Assembly (NCBI GenBank): GCA_963995525.1
Contig: OZ023216.1
Location: forward strand, 34,271,774-34,335,773
Source of the DNA: Escarpia spicata
Taxonomy: Eukaryota > Annelida > Polychaeta > Sabellida > Siboglinidae
Length of the DNA stretch: 64,000 bases
Reading direction: 5' to 3'
Shown: piece by piece, positions 1 to 10,678 of the stretch
Layout of the letters: each line of letters begins with the position of its first letter
How positions within the stretch are numbered: the stretch's first letter is position 1
Notes under the pieces: generated by a model
Seen by the model: the letters and a program-made list of their open reading frames with translations, nothing else
Database searches by the model: none
Told to the model about the DNA's origin: nothing
Translations under genes and position numbers: made by a program

Positions 1-397
1 CAGAATTAGATGATCGAAGCTGGATAGGTTTTCTTACAGGAGTATGCAATGCATGCAAATAAGATGGTTGCTTACTGGACAGTGCCTGGTATGTAATGGT
101 ATAGATCTTAAATATTATACGATATTGTACAGGAAGCCAATGCAAAGACTTCAAAAGTGTTACAGAGCGAGAAAAACGAGGAGATCTTGTAACTACTCTT
201 GCTAGACAATTTTGGACACGCTGAAGTTTTGTAATATCCTTGCTAGCAATATTATAAAGGAGGCAATTGCAATAGTCAAGTCTGCTGCTAATAAGCGCTG
301 TTGCAATAGTTTTAGCAACAGAAAATGACATATATCGGCGAATACGGCGAAGATCACGAATATAATAAAACCAGCAACGACATGTTCCCAATCTTTA
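1..397 (-). pseudogene. 3' fragment of an L2/CR1-type LINE reverse transcriptase ORF
   Basis: Read on the minus strand this stretch is open from about 390 to the window edge and gives the C-terminal part of a non-LTR retrotransposon ORF2. Short hallmark blocks are visible in order: SSRLDYCN, LQRVQNCLARVV and LKSLHWLPVQYRI. The same blocks, in the same order and closely similar, occur in the plus-strand LINE at 26535-29056, so the two are members of one family. The fragment is cut by the window start. At about 397 it gives way to a segment that is duplicated at 17795. It would have encoded the end of the polymerase needed for target-primed reverse transcription; here it is only a relic. Confidence 0.85.
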
Positions 398-1306
398 TAG
401 TTTTCATAGCATATTTTCAAACTTAGCGCTATTATGAATTATTTCTCCTCCATACCAGCATGCAACGCACCTCGAAGAACGCTTGGAAAATAAGTGAAAT
501 TATTAACATGATCAGATCCGACATGATTTTCTCCCCTTTTAAGTGGTTTGGGCTCATCTGAGACGTATGCTGCAAGTACAGAGATAGGGACCTACTGATG
601 CCATTAGCCATATTCGAACAAAAGTTAGCAATGCTAGTGATTTGTTTTCAATGGGTAAATCCCAGTACAAAATGTTTTTTTTATTAATTGTGAACTAACA
701 TAGATACCCATTTTCAGGAAGCGGTCCCCGGGGAGTATGAATGGTTTTCTCAACAAAATATTTTATAGAATATCTTATTATTATCTATAGTTGCATTCGT
801 CTTGCAGCTTTTAGAAATTGATCAACCTGTATAAGTGGATCACAAAATAATGATTACAATCGTGCACAAAACAACTCAAAACCATTCTTTAAACCAGCCA
901 CTTGCACCTCCGCTTGAGGCTCACCAACTTAATTACCGCTCCCTGACTTCTCAGCCTGAAATAGATTTTGTTCCATATTTCAAGATATCAAATCCTTCTA
1001 TTTAAAACAATTTGTCTACTAATTGTACGATGTTGACAGGTTATCCTTCCGCATTTTGCAATGAAAGTAGCGTGATTCACATCAAAATATATGTTGCATC
1101 GTGATCCATTTTGTCACTGCGATCAAGTAGCTTGCATTAAAATATCCTTTAATTACGTTCCAGAATTCATAAAATACCTAATTTGTTTCACCCATATTTG
1201 CTTCTCACTTTCAACTTATGGGAACCATAAATAACAACTACAAGTATGACTTTCAGACTAATGATTACAGTTAGATGCAAACCGAAGAAGGAGCTATTCT
1301 AAGGCA

Positions 1307-1852
1307 GTGATTGAGGGCGCAATGAGGAAAGAGAGGGTGTTTATGAGTGACTCCATTATGAGAAAGACGGACAAGACACTGAGCGAGGGGAAGGACGTCG
1401 TTGTTTGTTTACCGGGGGCTAGGATTGAACATGTAACTGACAGGGTAGAGAAGGTATTGGGACATGGCAAGGGGGGGTCTATACTGGTACATGTAGGAAC
1501 AAATAATGCAGACAGGGAGGGAACAACTACGATAGTACAGAAGTATAGACAGTTAGTGAGGAAGCTAAAGAAGACAAGAGTTGAACAGGTTATTTTGTCA
1601 GGAATTTTGCCAGTAATGGGAGGAAGGGGGGCAACGTATAGAAACTGCAAGAGGATGGCGATCAACGCACTAGTTGAGCAGATGTGTGAAGAAGAGGGGG
1701 TGGGATTCACAGATTTATGGGGATACTTTGTTGGGAGGGAAGATATGTACATGAGAGATGGCCTCCATCTTAGTGGAAAGGGGGCAGCAGTTTTCTCAGA
1801 GAACCTGCTGCGATCTGTTGACAGTGGGACAGGTTGCATCTATTTAAACTAG
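1307..1852 (+). CDS. LINE ORF1 C-terminal SGNH/GDSL esterase-like domain
   Basis: A 181-residue open frame resembles the SGNH-hydrolase domain found in ORF1 of some CR1/L2-type LINEs. Visible blocks are VVCLPGARIEHV (block I position), LVHVGTNN (the G-x-N oxyanion block) and DGLHLSGKGAAVF near the C-terminus, which supplies the Asp-x-x-His pair. It lacks the N-terminal part expected of a whole ORF1 (coiled coil or zinc-finger region), in keeping with 5' truncation of the element. It ends 18 bases inside the start of the next frame (1834). In the family the esterase is thought to act in particle or membrane association; its exact substrate is unknown. The frame is uninterrupted. Confidence 0.75.
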   Translation: MIEGAMRKERVFMSDSIMRKTDKTLSEGKDVVVCLPGARIEHVTDRVEKVLGHGKGGSILVHVGTNNADREGTTTIVQKYRQLVRKLKKTRVEQVILSGILPVMGGRGATYRNCKRMAINALVEQMCEEEGVGFTDLWGYFVGREDMYMRDGLHLSGKGAAVFSENLLRSVDSGTGCIYLN

Positions 1853-2691
1853 ATTCGCAGGGGGGACTCACAGAAAAGCCTGAAAATGGAGGCATAGATA
1901 AAGACAGCACAACTAAATCAGCAAATAACAGTCTGGAAAACTCTTTTGAAGCTGGATATAAATGTGTTTGTTTAAATGCAAGGAGTATAGTAAACAAAAG
2001 AAATGAACTAAATATTATGGTAGAAGATATTGACCCTCATATAATAGGTATAACTGAATCCTGGACCACCACCGATATATCAGATACTGAATTGGGACTG
2101 ACAGGATATGTAATGTTTAGAAAAGACAGAATAGGAAGAAAGGGAGGTGGAGTTATTTTATATATTAAAGAATCTATTCAGGCTTTTGAAATAAAATTAG
2201 AAAGAGAAGCAGATTGCGAAGAAGCTGTTTGGTGTAACATAGTTACAGGTAACTCAACGTTAACAGTTGGGTTAGTTTATCGAAGTCCAAACATAAGCAT
2301 AGAAGAGAATGAAAAAATACAAAACGCTATAAGGGAAGTAAGCAAACGAGACTGTGTTATTATAGGGGATTTTAACCACGGGCATATACAATGGAAATCT
2401 CTACAGAGTATGGGGAGTGAGGACCACAAGTTTTTAGTTTTAGTTCAAGATACATTCCTTTCTCAACATGTGCTAGAACCAACCAGGGGTGAGAATGTGT
2501 TAGACATAGTTTTGTCCTCACAGAATGAATTAGTTGACAATGTCAAGATACGTAAGCCACTGGGGAGTAGCGATCACAACCAGATACATTTTACCATCAA
2601 AGTAAAATCAGAAAGGAATAGTAAAAAGCAGTATAGGAGAACTTTCCACAAAGGACACGAGGAAATATTTAGCAAAGATAGACTGGAATAA
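1834..2691 (+). pseudogene. LINE ORF2, apurinic-type endonuclease domain
   Basis: The frame encodes an exonuclease/endonuclease/phosphatase fold. Blocks seen include LNARSIVNKRNEL, IIGITESW (catalytic Glu), GGGVILYIK, VGLVYRSPN, IIGDFNHGHIQW (catalytic Asp and Asn) and GSSDHNQIHF (the SDH motif). It cuts the target strand to prime reverse transcription. Near 2640-2690 the frame shifts by one base; the continuation starts as DWNNTLKN in the next frame. All catalytic blocks are kept, so the damage lies only in the linker to the polymerase. Confidence 0.9.
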
Positions 2692-4410
2692 CACACTGAA
2701 AAATAAGACGGCAACAGAATGCTGGAATATATTAAAGAGTGAAATTAAGTGCATAGTCGATAAATTTGTACCCTTCAAAAAACAAGGAAAACGGTCCAAA
2801 AAGAAACACTTATCGAAAGAAGCCATTAGAAAAATTAAGTACAAACAAATGATGTGGAAGTCATATAGATGTACTGGAAATTATGAAGACTACAACAGTT
2901 ATAAAGAAGCACTTAACCAAGCTAAAGCTGAAATTAGAAATTCAAAGAGAAGCTATGAACAACAATTAGCTAGTAATATAAAACATGACAGCAAGAGTTT
3001 TTATGCGTATGTTCGAAGCAAACAGAAAGTTCAACAAAAAGTTGGTCCTCTGGAAGATAGTGCTGGAAATATAATATCAGAGGGATTCTTAATGGCAGAA
3101 GACCTGAATGAGTACTTTAGTTCAGTGTTTACCAGGGAAGATATTAGTTCACTGCCAATACCAGAGGCTAAGTTCAAGTTCAATTTAGGACAATTAATTG
3201 TAACCCCGGAAATGGTAGCTAAGAAAATAAGGGCTATGAAGGATAATAAATCACCTGGAGTGGATGGTATTCAACCCAAACTACTATTGGAAATTGTAGA
3301 ACAAATTAGCATACCACTTGCAACAGTTTTCAACTTGTCATTAGAAGAGGGAGTGGTTCCTTTAGAATGGAAAGAAGCAAACATTATACCGTTATTCAAA
3401 AAAGTTTGAGAAACAAGTCAGAGAACTATAGACCAGTGAGTTTAACATCAGTGATTTGTAAATTGTTAGAAAGACTAATTAAAGATCACATGGTGGATTT
3501 TCTTGTTAAACAAAACTTGATAAACCCATCTCAACATGGTTTTTTTAAAGCGAGGTCATGCTTAACAAATATGTTATGTTTTTTGGAAGACATCACTAAG
3601 TGAGTAGATGAGGGATCACCAGTAGATATCGTCTACTTAGATTTTCAAAAAGCTTTCGACAAAGTACCACATCAAAGATTACTGCTTAAACTAAAGGCCC
3701 ATGGCATAGGAAATGGTATAATAAACTGGATAGAACAATGGCTGATTGACAGAAGACAACGTGTAGTAGTTGATGGGGAGGCTTCAAACTGGAAATCGGT
3801 ATTGAGTGGGGTACCACAGGGATCAGTATTAGGTCCTATATTATTCTTAATATATATCAACGATTTGGATGATGAATTAACAAGCAAGGTGTTGAAATTT
3901 ACGGATGATACAAAAGTGTTTAGAAGGATTAGAAGTGATGGAGATAGACAGCATTTACAAGATGATCTTGACAGGTTGATGAAATGGTCTGAAAAGTGGC
4001 AAATGCTGTTCAATTTTGGGAAATGTAAATGCCTCCACACAGGACATGGGAACGAAGAAGTAGAATATACAATGGGGGATACTGTACTAAGTACTACTGT
4101 AAAAGAAAAGGACTTAGGGTTAACCATTAGTGCTGATATGAAGGTTTCAGATCAGTGCGGAATTGCAGCTTCAAAGGGAAATCAAATCCTTGGATTAATT
4201 ATGCGAAACATAACGTATCAGGAAAAAGAGCTAATAATACCGCTGTACAAAACAATAGTTAGGCCTCATTTAGAATATTGTATTCAAGCGTGGAGGCCAT
4301 ATCGCAGGAAGGACATAGATATGCTAGAAAGAGTGAAGAGGAGAGCAACTAAAATTATACAAAAACTGAGGAATCTTAGTTACGAAATACGCCTAAAAAA
4401 TGTGGTTTAA
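2675..4410 (+). pseudogene. LINE ORF2, reverse transcriptase domain (frameshifted)
   Basis: The polymerase part runs through three frames: 2675-3409 (block KDNKSPGVDGIQPKLL), then after a one-base shift near 3400 NYRPVSLTSVICKLLERL, an in-frame TGA at 3601-3603, then VYLDFQKAFDKVPH, SGVPQGSVLGPILFLIYIND and the catalytic block. The catalytic block reads FTDD, not the usual FADD or YADD, so the first variable position carries a Thr. The C-terminal region continues to about 4700 in broken form. This is a CR1-superfamily polymerase made non-functional by at least two frameshifts and one stop. Confidence 0.9.
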
Positions 4411-5624
4411 CAACACTAGAGACCAGGAGATTGAGAGGAGATCAGATAAAAGTGTTTAAAATATTGAAGGGTTATGAAAATATTGATAGACATTTTTTTT
4501 CTCAGTTAAGAAAGATAGAAGGACTAGAGGACATGAACTTGCATTAGCAAAGAAGCAGAGTAGATTGGATATAACAAAGTTTTCATTTTCACAAAGGACT
4601 GTAAATGAATGGAACAGATTACCTGCTGATTGTGTGGGTGCTAGTAGCGTGAATATGTTTAAAAATAAAATTGACACATACCTCAGACGGGCGGGATACA
4701 CATAGATAAAAGGGTCGGACTCTCGATAAGCCAAATGGCTTCCTTGTCCACCTGCCACCTAGAGTTAATTCTATGGGTGGCAATCTTGTTAAATCTTGTT
4801 TGGAACAAAACATGACACAATGCTAACAGATACACCGAGAGACATTTGTTGGAACCAGCGCTGCAGCGTGACGTCACATTAAGGTGCTTTATTATCACAC
4901 TCAGTCATTCAGAATAAGCATAAGCTCAGTTTCTGAAAAGAGAACATATAAATATAACAATTGAGGGCCCGGTTTCAAGATTATATATAACTATACATTT
5001 GTCTCCTGTCCATAACTGGATGAATATTAAACATGATAAATTGCGTTTGTGTACTCTTAACGGACAGGAAATTAATTCCTATGCTTGCAAAGAGACTTTG
5101 CACGCTCAACATACAAAGATGGCTGTAAGTAGATGACTAACTAAACATGAATTTGGGATAAAGATGCCAAGAATACCATCATCAGCAATTGTTTACCAAT
5201 TGTAGATCCTGTATTGCCCTGGGTTGAGGTCCCCCAGGTTGTGGCATGCAGATAGGGTCAGTAGAACAACTAAGTTAGTCAATTATCAAGTCACCTAACT
5301 AATAGGACGAAAATATACTAGTTTACAGAGAAATTAATCCTACATTAAAAAAATGGCCCAAATTAATTGTCTTTCTAATGACCCTAACCATATACCTCAC
5401 CCCATGCGAGTACCTACAAGGCGGATGCAGCTAATGATATAGGCCAATTAAGTAAAAGATTGTTCTCTAATTAGCCTAAATCAAGATGTTCAGTAGTCAA
5501 AATGGCAAAACTTCCCAAAAGGACCGGCATGCACAAACTTTCAACACTATACTATAATAATAATTATATATTATTTGCTATAAGAATAGCACTAGCAGAG
5601 ACAGTGCTAGACTCCCAGAATAAG

Positions 5625-5737
<113 letters not shown>

Positions 5738-5886
5738 TGTTTATCCAGATGAAATGACTGACAGTGTTATCACGAGTTACCTATGCGTGACATACACACT
5801 GTATACGTATTCTTAATTTGTTTTGCGTCCATTAACTTGCTCTGAGAGTCCAGACCATACACTATCAAGCTGGGGGTGTCTGTCCC

Positions 5887-6300
5887 GTGCCTTGTCTGCG
5901 ACGTTATTTAATTGTTCGCAAGATGGCAGCACCTGAGGTAAAGCCAGAGTGGGTATCGCAAGTAGGCAGCGATCGAGAGCTTTTTATAAACGTCCTGGCT
6001 ATTTCTCGAGCAGCTCGAGAAATAACGGTCAGACTACGTGTTATTTATCAAGCAGACCGGAAGTTGTAACAACCAATCAGATTGCTTATTCGTCGAGCTG
6101 CTCAAGAAATAACGCCGACTTCGTTCGTTATTTATTGAGTAGATCTGGACGTGCATGCATGTATACTTTCTAGGCATCAACGTGGATATACTAATTGTTT
6201 GAAGTAAATCCGACGCTGTTGAATCGTGTCATGCCTGTATTTGTCCGTTCTGATGGGAAATGAAGACTTCTTATTCGTCGAGCTGCTCGAGAAATAACAT
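5887..6300 (-). mobile_element. Harbinger-type non-autonomous element fragment with palindrome cluster
   Basis: Bases 6172-6270 match the reverse complement of 16138-16235, next to a Harbinger-type transposase fragment there, so this is an inverted second copy of the same element. It has no coding sequence. It carries several copies of a palindromic word built on TTATTTCTCGAG and its complement: 5998-6027 (near-perfect 29-mer), 6041-6054, 6090-6113, 6125-6142 and 6272-6298. These may be terminal or subterminal binding sites of the transposase, which is inference. Confidence 0.65.
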
Positions 6301-6667
6301 AGTTCATACTTTGAGTGTCATTTTTATCAGTTGTCACCATTTCATAAAACAATATTTAATATATTACAAAATTTATTACATCATAGTCAAAATATAAGCA
6401 ACATACCGAATTACGCACGCATGCACACATAGGTTAAAAATGTACAAATCAAAAACATTATAAAACAGAAAACTAGGCTGAAACATATGTCAGTTTACGA
6501 TGAGAAAGTCAACTGAGAAAATACTTGTAAATATTTTGGCATGTCTCCACATTTCTACATCCTATGTTATGTATGTGTGCATAAGTTTGATGACTAATCA
6601 AAACACGTATTTTTATGTAACGCATTTGTTCTATTTAGAGTACAAGTCATGATTGGCATACAACCCT
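6301..6667. other. No recognisable feature
   Basis: AT-rich sequence with no open frame of interest and no repeat I could match elsewhere in the window. Confidence 0.6.
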
Positions 6668-7060
6668 CCATGTGCTCCCATGGCATTTTATGCTGACATA
6701 GGGTCATTTTATGCTGACGCAGTTCCTTCCCCTAGCGGAAAGAAGTGCACCTAACCATCTGTAGCGCCATCTAGAGTATTAGAGTGGATCGTAATACGTA
6801 ATCTGGAGGGTCCATGTCCTCCCAAGTCATTTTATGCTGACGCACTTTCTGTCACCTTCCCCTAGTGGAAAGAAGTGCACCTAACTGTCTGTAGCGTCAT
6901 CTCTGTATGAGTGCATCGTAATCCGGAGGGTGTATGTGCTCCCATGGCATTTTATCCTGACACAGTTCCTTTTCTATGGTGCACTTCCTGTCGCCTTCCC
7001 TTAGCGGAAAGAAGTGCACCTAAGCGTCCGTAGCGCCATCTAGCGTCTCGGGCAGGTAGG
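6668..7060. repeat. Three-copy tandem repeat, about 120-145 bp period
   Basis: Each unit contains CTCCCATGGCATTTTATGCTGAC (copies vary), then CCCCTAGCGGAAAGAAGTG, then a GTAGCGCCATCT block. Copies begin near 6668, 6811 and 6931. It lies just left of the Polinton and may be a subterminal array of that element or independent. Confidence 0.85.
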
Positions 7061-7117
7061 ACGGGCGGGCAGAAGGGCGGGGGTGGAAGTTGTGCCTCCG
7101 ATGACGGGGGGCGGTGG

Positions 7118-7243
<126 letters not shown>

Positions 7244-7361
7244 CGTGTGTGAAATAACCAACGAAACACCAAAGTATACGAATTTTATTGACTAAAGATA
7301 CAAGCGTAATGAGTATATGCTGTATGAACCGTGTTTTAGTAACCGTAAGTGTGATGATGAC

Positions 7362-7505
7362 ACGACTTACGGGTGACTGAACACCACGCCAGCGGCCGTG
7401 AGCTTACAGGTCATGATGACCACGCCCGTAATGTGATACGACTTACGGGTGACTGAACACCGCGGCAAAGGTCATGAGCTTACGGGTGTGTGACCACCGC
7501 GCCAT
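7362..7505. repeat. Two-copy 77 bp tandem repeat at the left side of the Polinton
   Basis: The word CGACTTACGGGTGACTGAAC occurs at about 7363 and 7440 and is followed by similar GTGAGCTTACRGGT text. Polintons commonly carry tandem repeats inside their ends, so this may mark the left subterminal region. No terminal inverted repeat partner is seen on the right side. Confidence 0.7.
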
Positions 7506-7589
7506 AGGCTCGAATCATATAATGATGATGATGATCATGATACCTGCTGTCCGTTAATGAAACACGGTATGTAGCGAAACGCATGCATC

Positions 7590-8042
7590 TTAGTTCAATA
7601 GTTTAAGCCAGTCGAACACACGACAATCGTTTGCTACCAGATCAGTGCCGAAACCGTTCACGAATTCCTTCATAGGAAGTCCACGACAACGAAACATGAG
7701 ATAAGCAACACAGTATTGTCCGCAAACGTTAGATACGGGACTCTGAAGTCTCTTAGAATTATGAGTCCATTCTACGCAATGTTTATTCATGAATCGTCGG
7801 AATTCGACGTGTCGTGGCGGCAAGCCGTACGAGCAGAAGTATTCAACTTGCCCATTATCGTCCACGTACAGTGTTATCCAATGTTCTCCCGGTTTCGTCC
7901 TGTTGTGCGTGTTGCAGACGAAGGCAACCGGGTAAGCGTCTATCGTTTCGGTGAGGAGTACGTCTTTGGGTACGATCCTACGAACGATGTCCTTGGCGAG
8001 CTCATCCCGGAAGAGTAGACGGGCGATCTGCAGGATTTCCAT
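7590..8042 (-). CDS. Polinton adenain-like cysteine protease (PRO)
   Basis: A 150-residue open frame of the adenovirus-type (C5-like) maturation protease family, expected to process capsid proteins. His54 lies in GEHWITLYVD. Gln100 and Cys107 lie in QSPVSNVCGQYC, with the seven-residue Gln-Cys spacing of the family. The acidic member of the catalytic set, expected in the FxSYG block at residue 70, is a Cys here (YFCSYG). The start is the ATG at 8042-8040, whose A overlaps the TGA of the capsid gene (TGATG), which suggests coupled translation. A further in-frame start at 8045 is a TTG and is less likely. The frame is intact, but the Asp/Glu-to-Cys change predicts a weak or dead enzyme. Confidence 0.9.
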   Translation of the reverse strand: MEILQIARLLFRDELAKDIVRRIVPKDVLLTETIDAYPVAFVCNTHNRTKPGEHWITLYVDDNGQVEYFCSYGLPPRHVEFRRFMNKHCVEWTHNSKRLQSPVSNVCGQYCVAYLMFRCRGLPMKEFVNGFGTDLVANDCRVFDWLKLLN

Positions 8043-9330
8043 CAATGGTCGAAGATGACGTTGCGATTCTGGTCGATCTCCAGGACAGCCTCGAACTCAG
8101 CGTAGACCTCGTCAGTGCTTCGCAGAAATGAAGCTCCATGCACAGGTTGCCCTTTTGTACCAGATAGAAGGAGCAGTCGTCGCACGCGTCAGGGGTGAGA
8201 TCCAAGCCGAAGAAGGTGTAGCCGTGGCGGAAGTCGGTGCGAGTCAAGCCGTTTCCTTCGTCCTGCCATACCTTACCCGTCGAGGTGAACAGGTTGTGGT
8301 AGGACCTAACGAAGAGGTCGCTGTCGAATTTGGGCTGGAAAGGTTTGGCGGGTATCTGTCGTCCGTCCATGTACACGGCGAGGAAGTTGATATGGTTGTT
8401 TTTAGCGTTGAACGGGTTTTTGGCGTAGCTTCCGTTGCAGGCGTCGTTGTTAATGCAGCACAGCACGAGACGTTTTGGAAGAGTGCCAAGAAAGAGATTC
8501 TCGTGCGTGTGCGAGCGGGTACCTATGGGAATGGAGTAGACCTTGCAGTTGACGGGTCGCATCGGGTACTTGGCTGTGCTTTTTTCGAGGGTCTTGATGT
8601 GAGCCATCTGCACACTCGGATTGAGGGTGGCCTTCTTGACGAACAGCGTGGCGTTGACAATCTTTATCTTGTAGTCGGCGTCGTCTCCACCAGCCATGAG
8701 CGCGAAGGCGTCCTTGCTGCGTATCAGACGTATCTTGACCTCTACGCCGTTGATGAGGAATTTATCCTGGAGGAAGAGGTCCACGTGGAGACGACCAATC
8801 ATCAATCTCCTAGTCGAACAGGCGCGTCTGGTGACGAACCCCTTGTTGGTCGCATCTCCGTCGACTATTTCGACGGCTTCCATACGATTACCCGTGTCCT
8901 TGTACCACAGCTGACTCGTCAGTTGCGTCTCCTTGGCGTCGTTGCCGTAACTCAGCAGCGTCTCTATGTAGGCGCGGTACGGGTATGTGTTGCTCGAATG
9001 GGTGACGAGCGTTCCGTTCAGGTAGACGACCTGGCTGAAAAGGGAATGGAGCCAGTTATTCACTGGACCGACGGGAGCGGCGACATGGAGGTCGCTTCCG
9101 TCGGCGTTGGTTATCTTCGCTTGAACGTGTAGCCTCGTGCAGGCGAGATCCATGTAATCGTCTCCGGAACCTGCTATAACGAATTCTATCGGTCCACCCG
9201 AGTCGAGTGACGACATGGGTTGAGTTTGCACCACATGACTATCGATGATACTGGTCTGAGTCGGAGGCACGGTGAAGATATTGAGTTCGCTCTTGAGTCC
9301 CTCACACGATTGTTTATGAACGAACGCCAT
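8042..9330 (-). pseudogene. Polinton major capsid protein (double jelly-roll), one late frameshift
   Basis: The long frame from ATG 9330 reads as the Polinton capsid protein, with blocks such as GGPIEFVIAGSGDDYMDL near residue 45, SQVVYLNGTLVTHSSNTYPYR near 110 and YTFFGLDLTPDACDD near 385. About 400 residues are continuous. Near 8120 one base is missing: the natural C-terminus lies in the neighbouring frame and ends at TGA 8044-8042, overlapping the protease start. The protein would form the pseudohexameric hexon-like capsomer. A single frameshift about 30 codons from the end makes this copy nearly intact compared with the integrase. Confidence 0.92.
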
Positions 9331-9758
9331 CGTCGTCGAATATGTCGGCCTCGCGTGTCCTTTGGAAGCGGAGGCGGTGGCGGCGGCGCGTCTTGTTCGT
9401 CGTCCGTCTCCCGGCTGTACTGACTCGATTCGTAGGGAACGGGCGTCTTATTCGGCTTACGCGCTTGTACGCCAGCAGGAGCCATGAGTTGACTCAACAT
9501 CTCCCTACCGGCGGCCGTAACGCGACGTTTGGCGGACGTTTTGATGTTCTCCCCCGACAGGACGTCGTCGGCTATGCGCGCGCCGGTCGACAGCGCTCTC
9601 TTTCCCAGCGCCACGGCGCCTGTCTTGACGAGTGGCATGATGGTACGCAGTAGATCTCCGAATAGACTTCCTAGACCGTGTCCTCGTTGGTAGCGGGCAC
9701 CTACAAAATAGGGAAGCGCGCCTCCCGCTTATCGTGCGTAGTAGTCGTTGTAATTCAT
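9314..9758 (-). pseudogene. Polinton core/pX-like basic protein
   Basis: From ATG 9758-9756 the frame gives a short start, an in-frame TAA at 9731-9729, then a Gly-Arg-rich stretch (ARYQRGHGLGSLFG) and LVKTGAVALGKRALSTGARI with DVLSGENIK, typical of a conserved small basic protein encoded beside the capsid gene in Polintons. It is followed by a poly-Pro run. Near 9370 the frame shifts; the likely original C-terminus (DIFDDDGVRS) ends at TAA 9316-9314, inside the start of the capsid gene. The family has been compared with adenoviral core or membrane-active proteins; the role in Polintons is inferred. Confidence 0.7.
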
Positions 9759-9762
9759 CTCT

Positions 9763-10551
9763 CTAGAACAGTGGCGTCCGTCGTCGTCGGAAATGAAGTG
9801 TCGTCGTCAGTTTTCCACGTTCGAATGGCACGCGCCGACCGGTATCGTCCCTTATATCGATCTCGATCGTGCCGAAGTCTTTGCACAAGACGGGTAGGTA
9901 CTGGATCTTTAGGAAAGTCATCGTCACAGTGTCGCTTTGTCTACCGCTCACCGGAACGATACGTAGCAGAGGAACGAGGCTGTCACCAACGATTCGAGGT
10001 TCGGTGACGCTCGTGTAGACGTAGAGCGACTCGAAACCCCGCGTCATGTCCACCACGGAGTCGGATTCGATCAACGTTTCCTTCTTCTTCGTCATTTCTC
10101 CGAACAGCATGGTCTCATGGAAGCCTAGAATGTTCTTAAACATATCTCCGCTCAATATGGCGTTCGACACCATGATCACTATAATCTTGTGCGTGATGAG
10201 GCTGTAGTATAGGCGTACCATATTATCCGGTAGCACACGTACTATAGCTTTGTTTATCGCTTTGATGAGATTCTGCGGTCCGTGATAATACTCGCTCTCG
10301 ATCTTGGTTTTCGTCGTAGTCATCTCGTCCTCGTCATCCTCATTTCTTAGCGCTATACCGAACCACGCGTCACTCTCTCTCACGTTGTACCAACTATGAG
10401 AATAGATTATATCCGCCAGACCACACTCCCACTGACCCAACAAGTTGACACGTTGCGGTTACGTCGTGATGTAGTGGGTCAATGTGTTGTCGGGATGCAT
10501 ATGCATGGAAGCGTTGCTAGGTAGCGTCAGGTAGAAATCACTGGTGGTCAT
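9763..10551 (-). pseudogene. Polinton minor capsid (penton-like, single jelly-roll) protein
   Basis: The gene starts at ATG 10551-10549 (MTTSDFYLTLPSNASM), runs about 30 codons to an in-frame TAA at 10461-10459 and continues as WECGLADIIYSHSWYNV to the end at 9763. Further blocks include NMVRLYYSLITHKIIVIM and SLYVYTSVTEPRIVGDSLVPLLR. The family forms the vertex penton of the icosahedral particle. Apart from the single stop, the reading frame of about 260 codons is open, which indicates recent decay. Confidence 0.88.
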
Positions 10552-10561
10552 CTTGTCGCAA

Positions 10562-10678
10562 GGTCGGACTGGGTAGCAGGTAACCCAACGGACTTCTTCC
10601 TCTTCTTCGTTGACAACTGTTGTCGTCTCGTCCGTCATGAGGAGATGAATGACATCTCGTCGAACAGGTGACTAGTAT
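10562..10678. other. Short spacer between penton and integrase genes
   Basis: About 120 bases with no conserved motif that I recognise. Confidence 0.4.

Larger units (their letters stand above)
1274..4799 (+). mobile_element. CR1-superfamily LINE, 5' truncated, about 3.5 kb
   Basis: The element contains an esterase-like ORF1 remnant, an endonuclease and a reverse transcriptase on the plus strand. Its limits come from comparison with the matching unoccupied site near 18809: the flank ending in ATGATTACAGTT resumes as GGAACAAAACATG after the element. The 3' end carries a short near-tandem repeat (AATCTTGTTA then AATCTTGTTT), the kind of tail seen in CR1/L2 LINEs, and there is no poly(A). Target duplication is at most about 3 bp. 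ORF2 has frameshifts and a stop, so the copy is dead. Confidence 0.9.

Noticed and set aside
1294..1839. 181-codon minus-strand frame opposite LINE ORF1
   Set aside because: Antisense to the esterase-like ORF1, without motif.
8128..9132. 334-codon open frame on the plus strand opposite the capsid gene
   Set aside because: It lies wholly antisense to a recognisable capsid protein in GC-rich, codon-biased sequence and shows no domain; a shadow frame.
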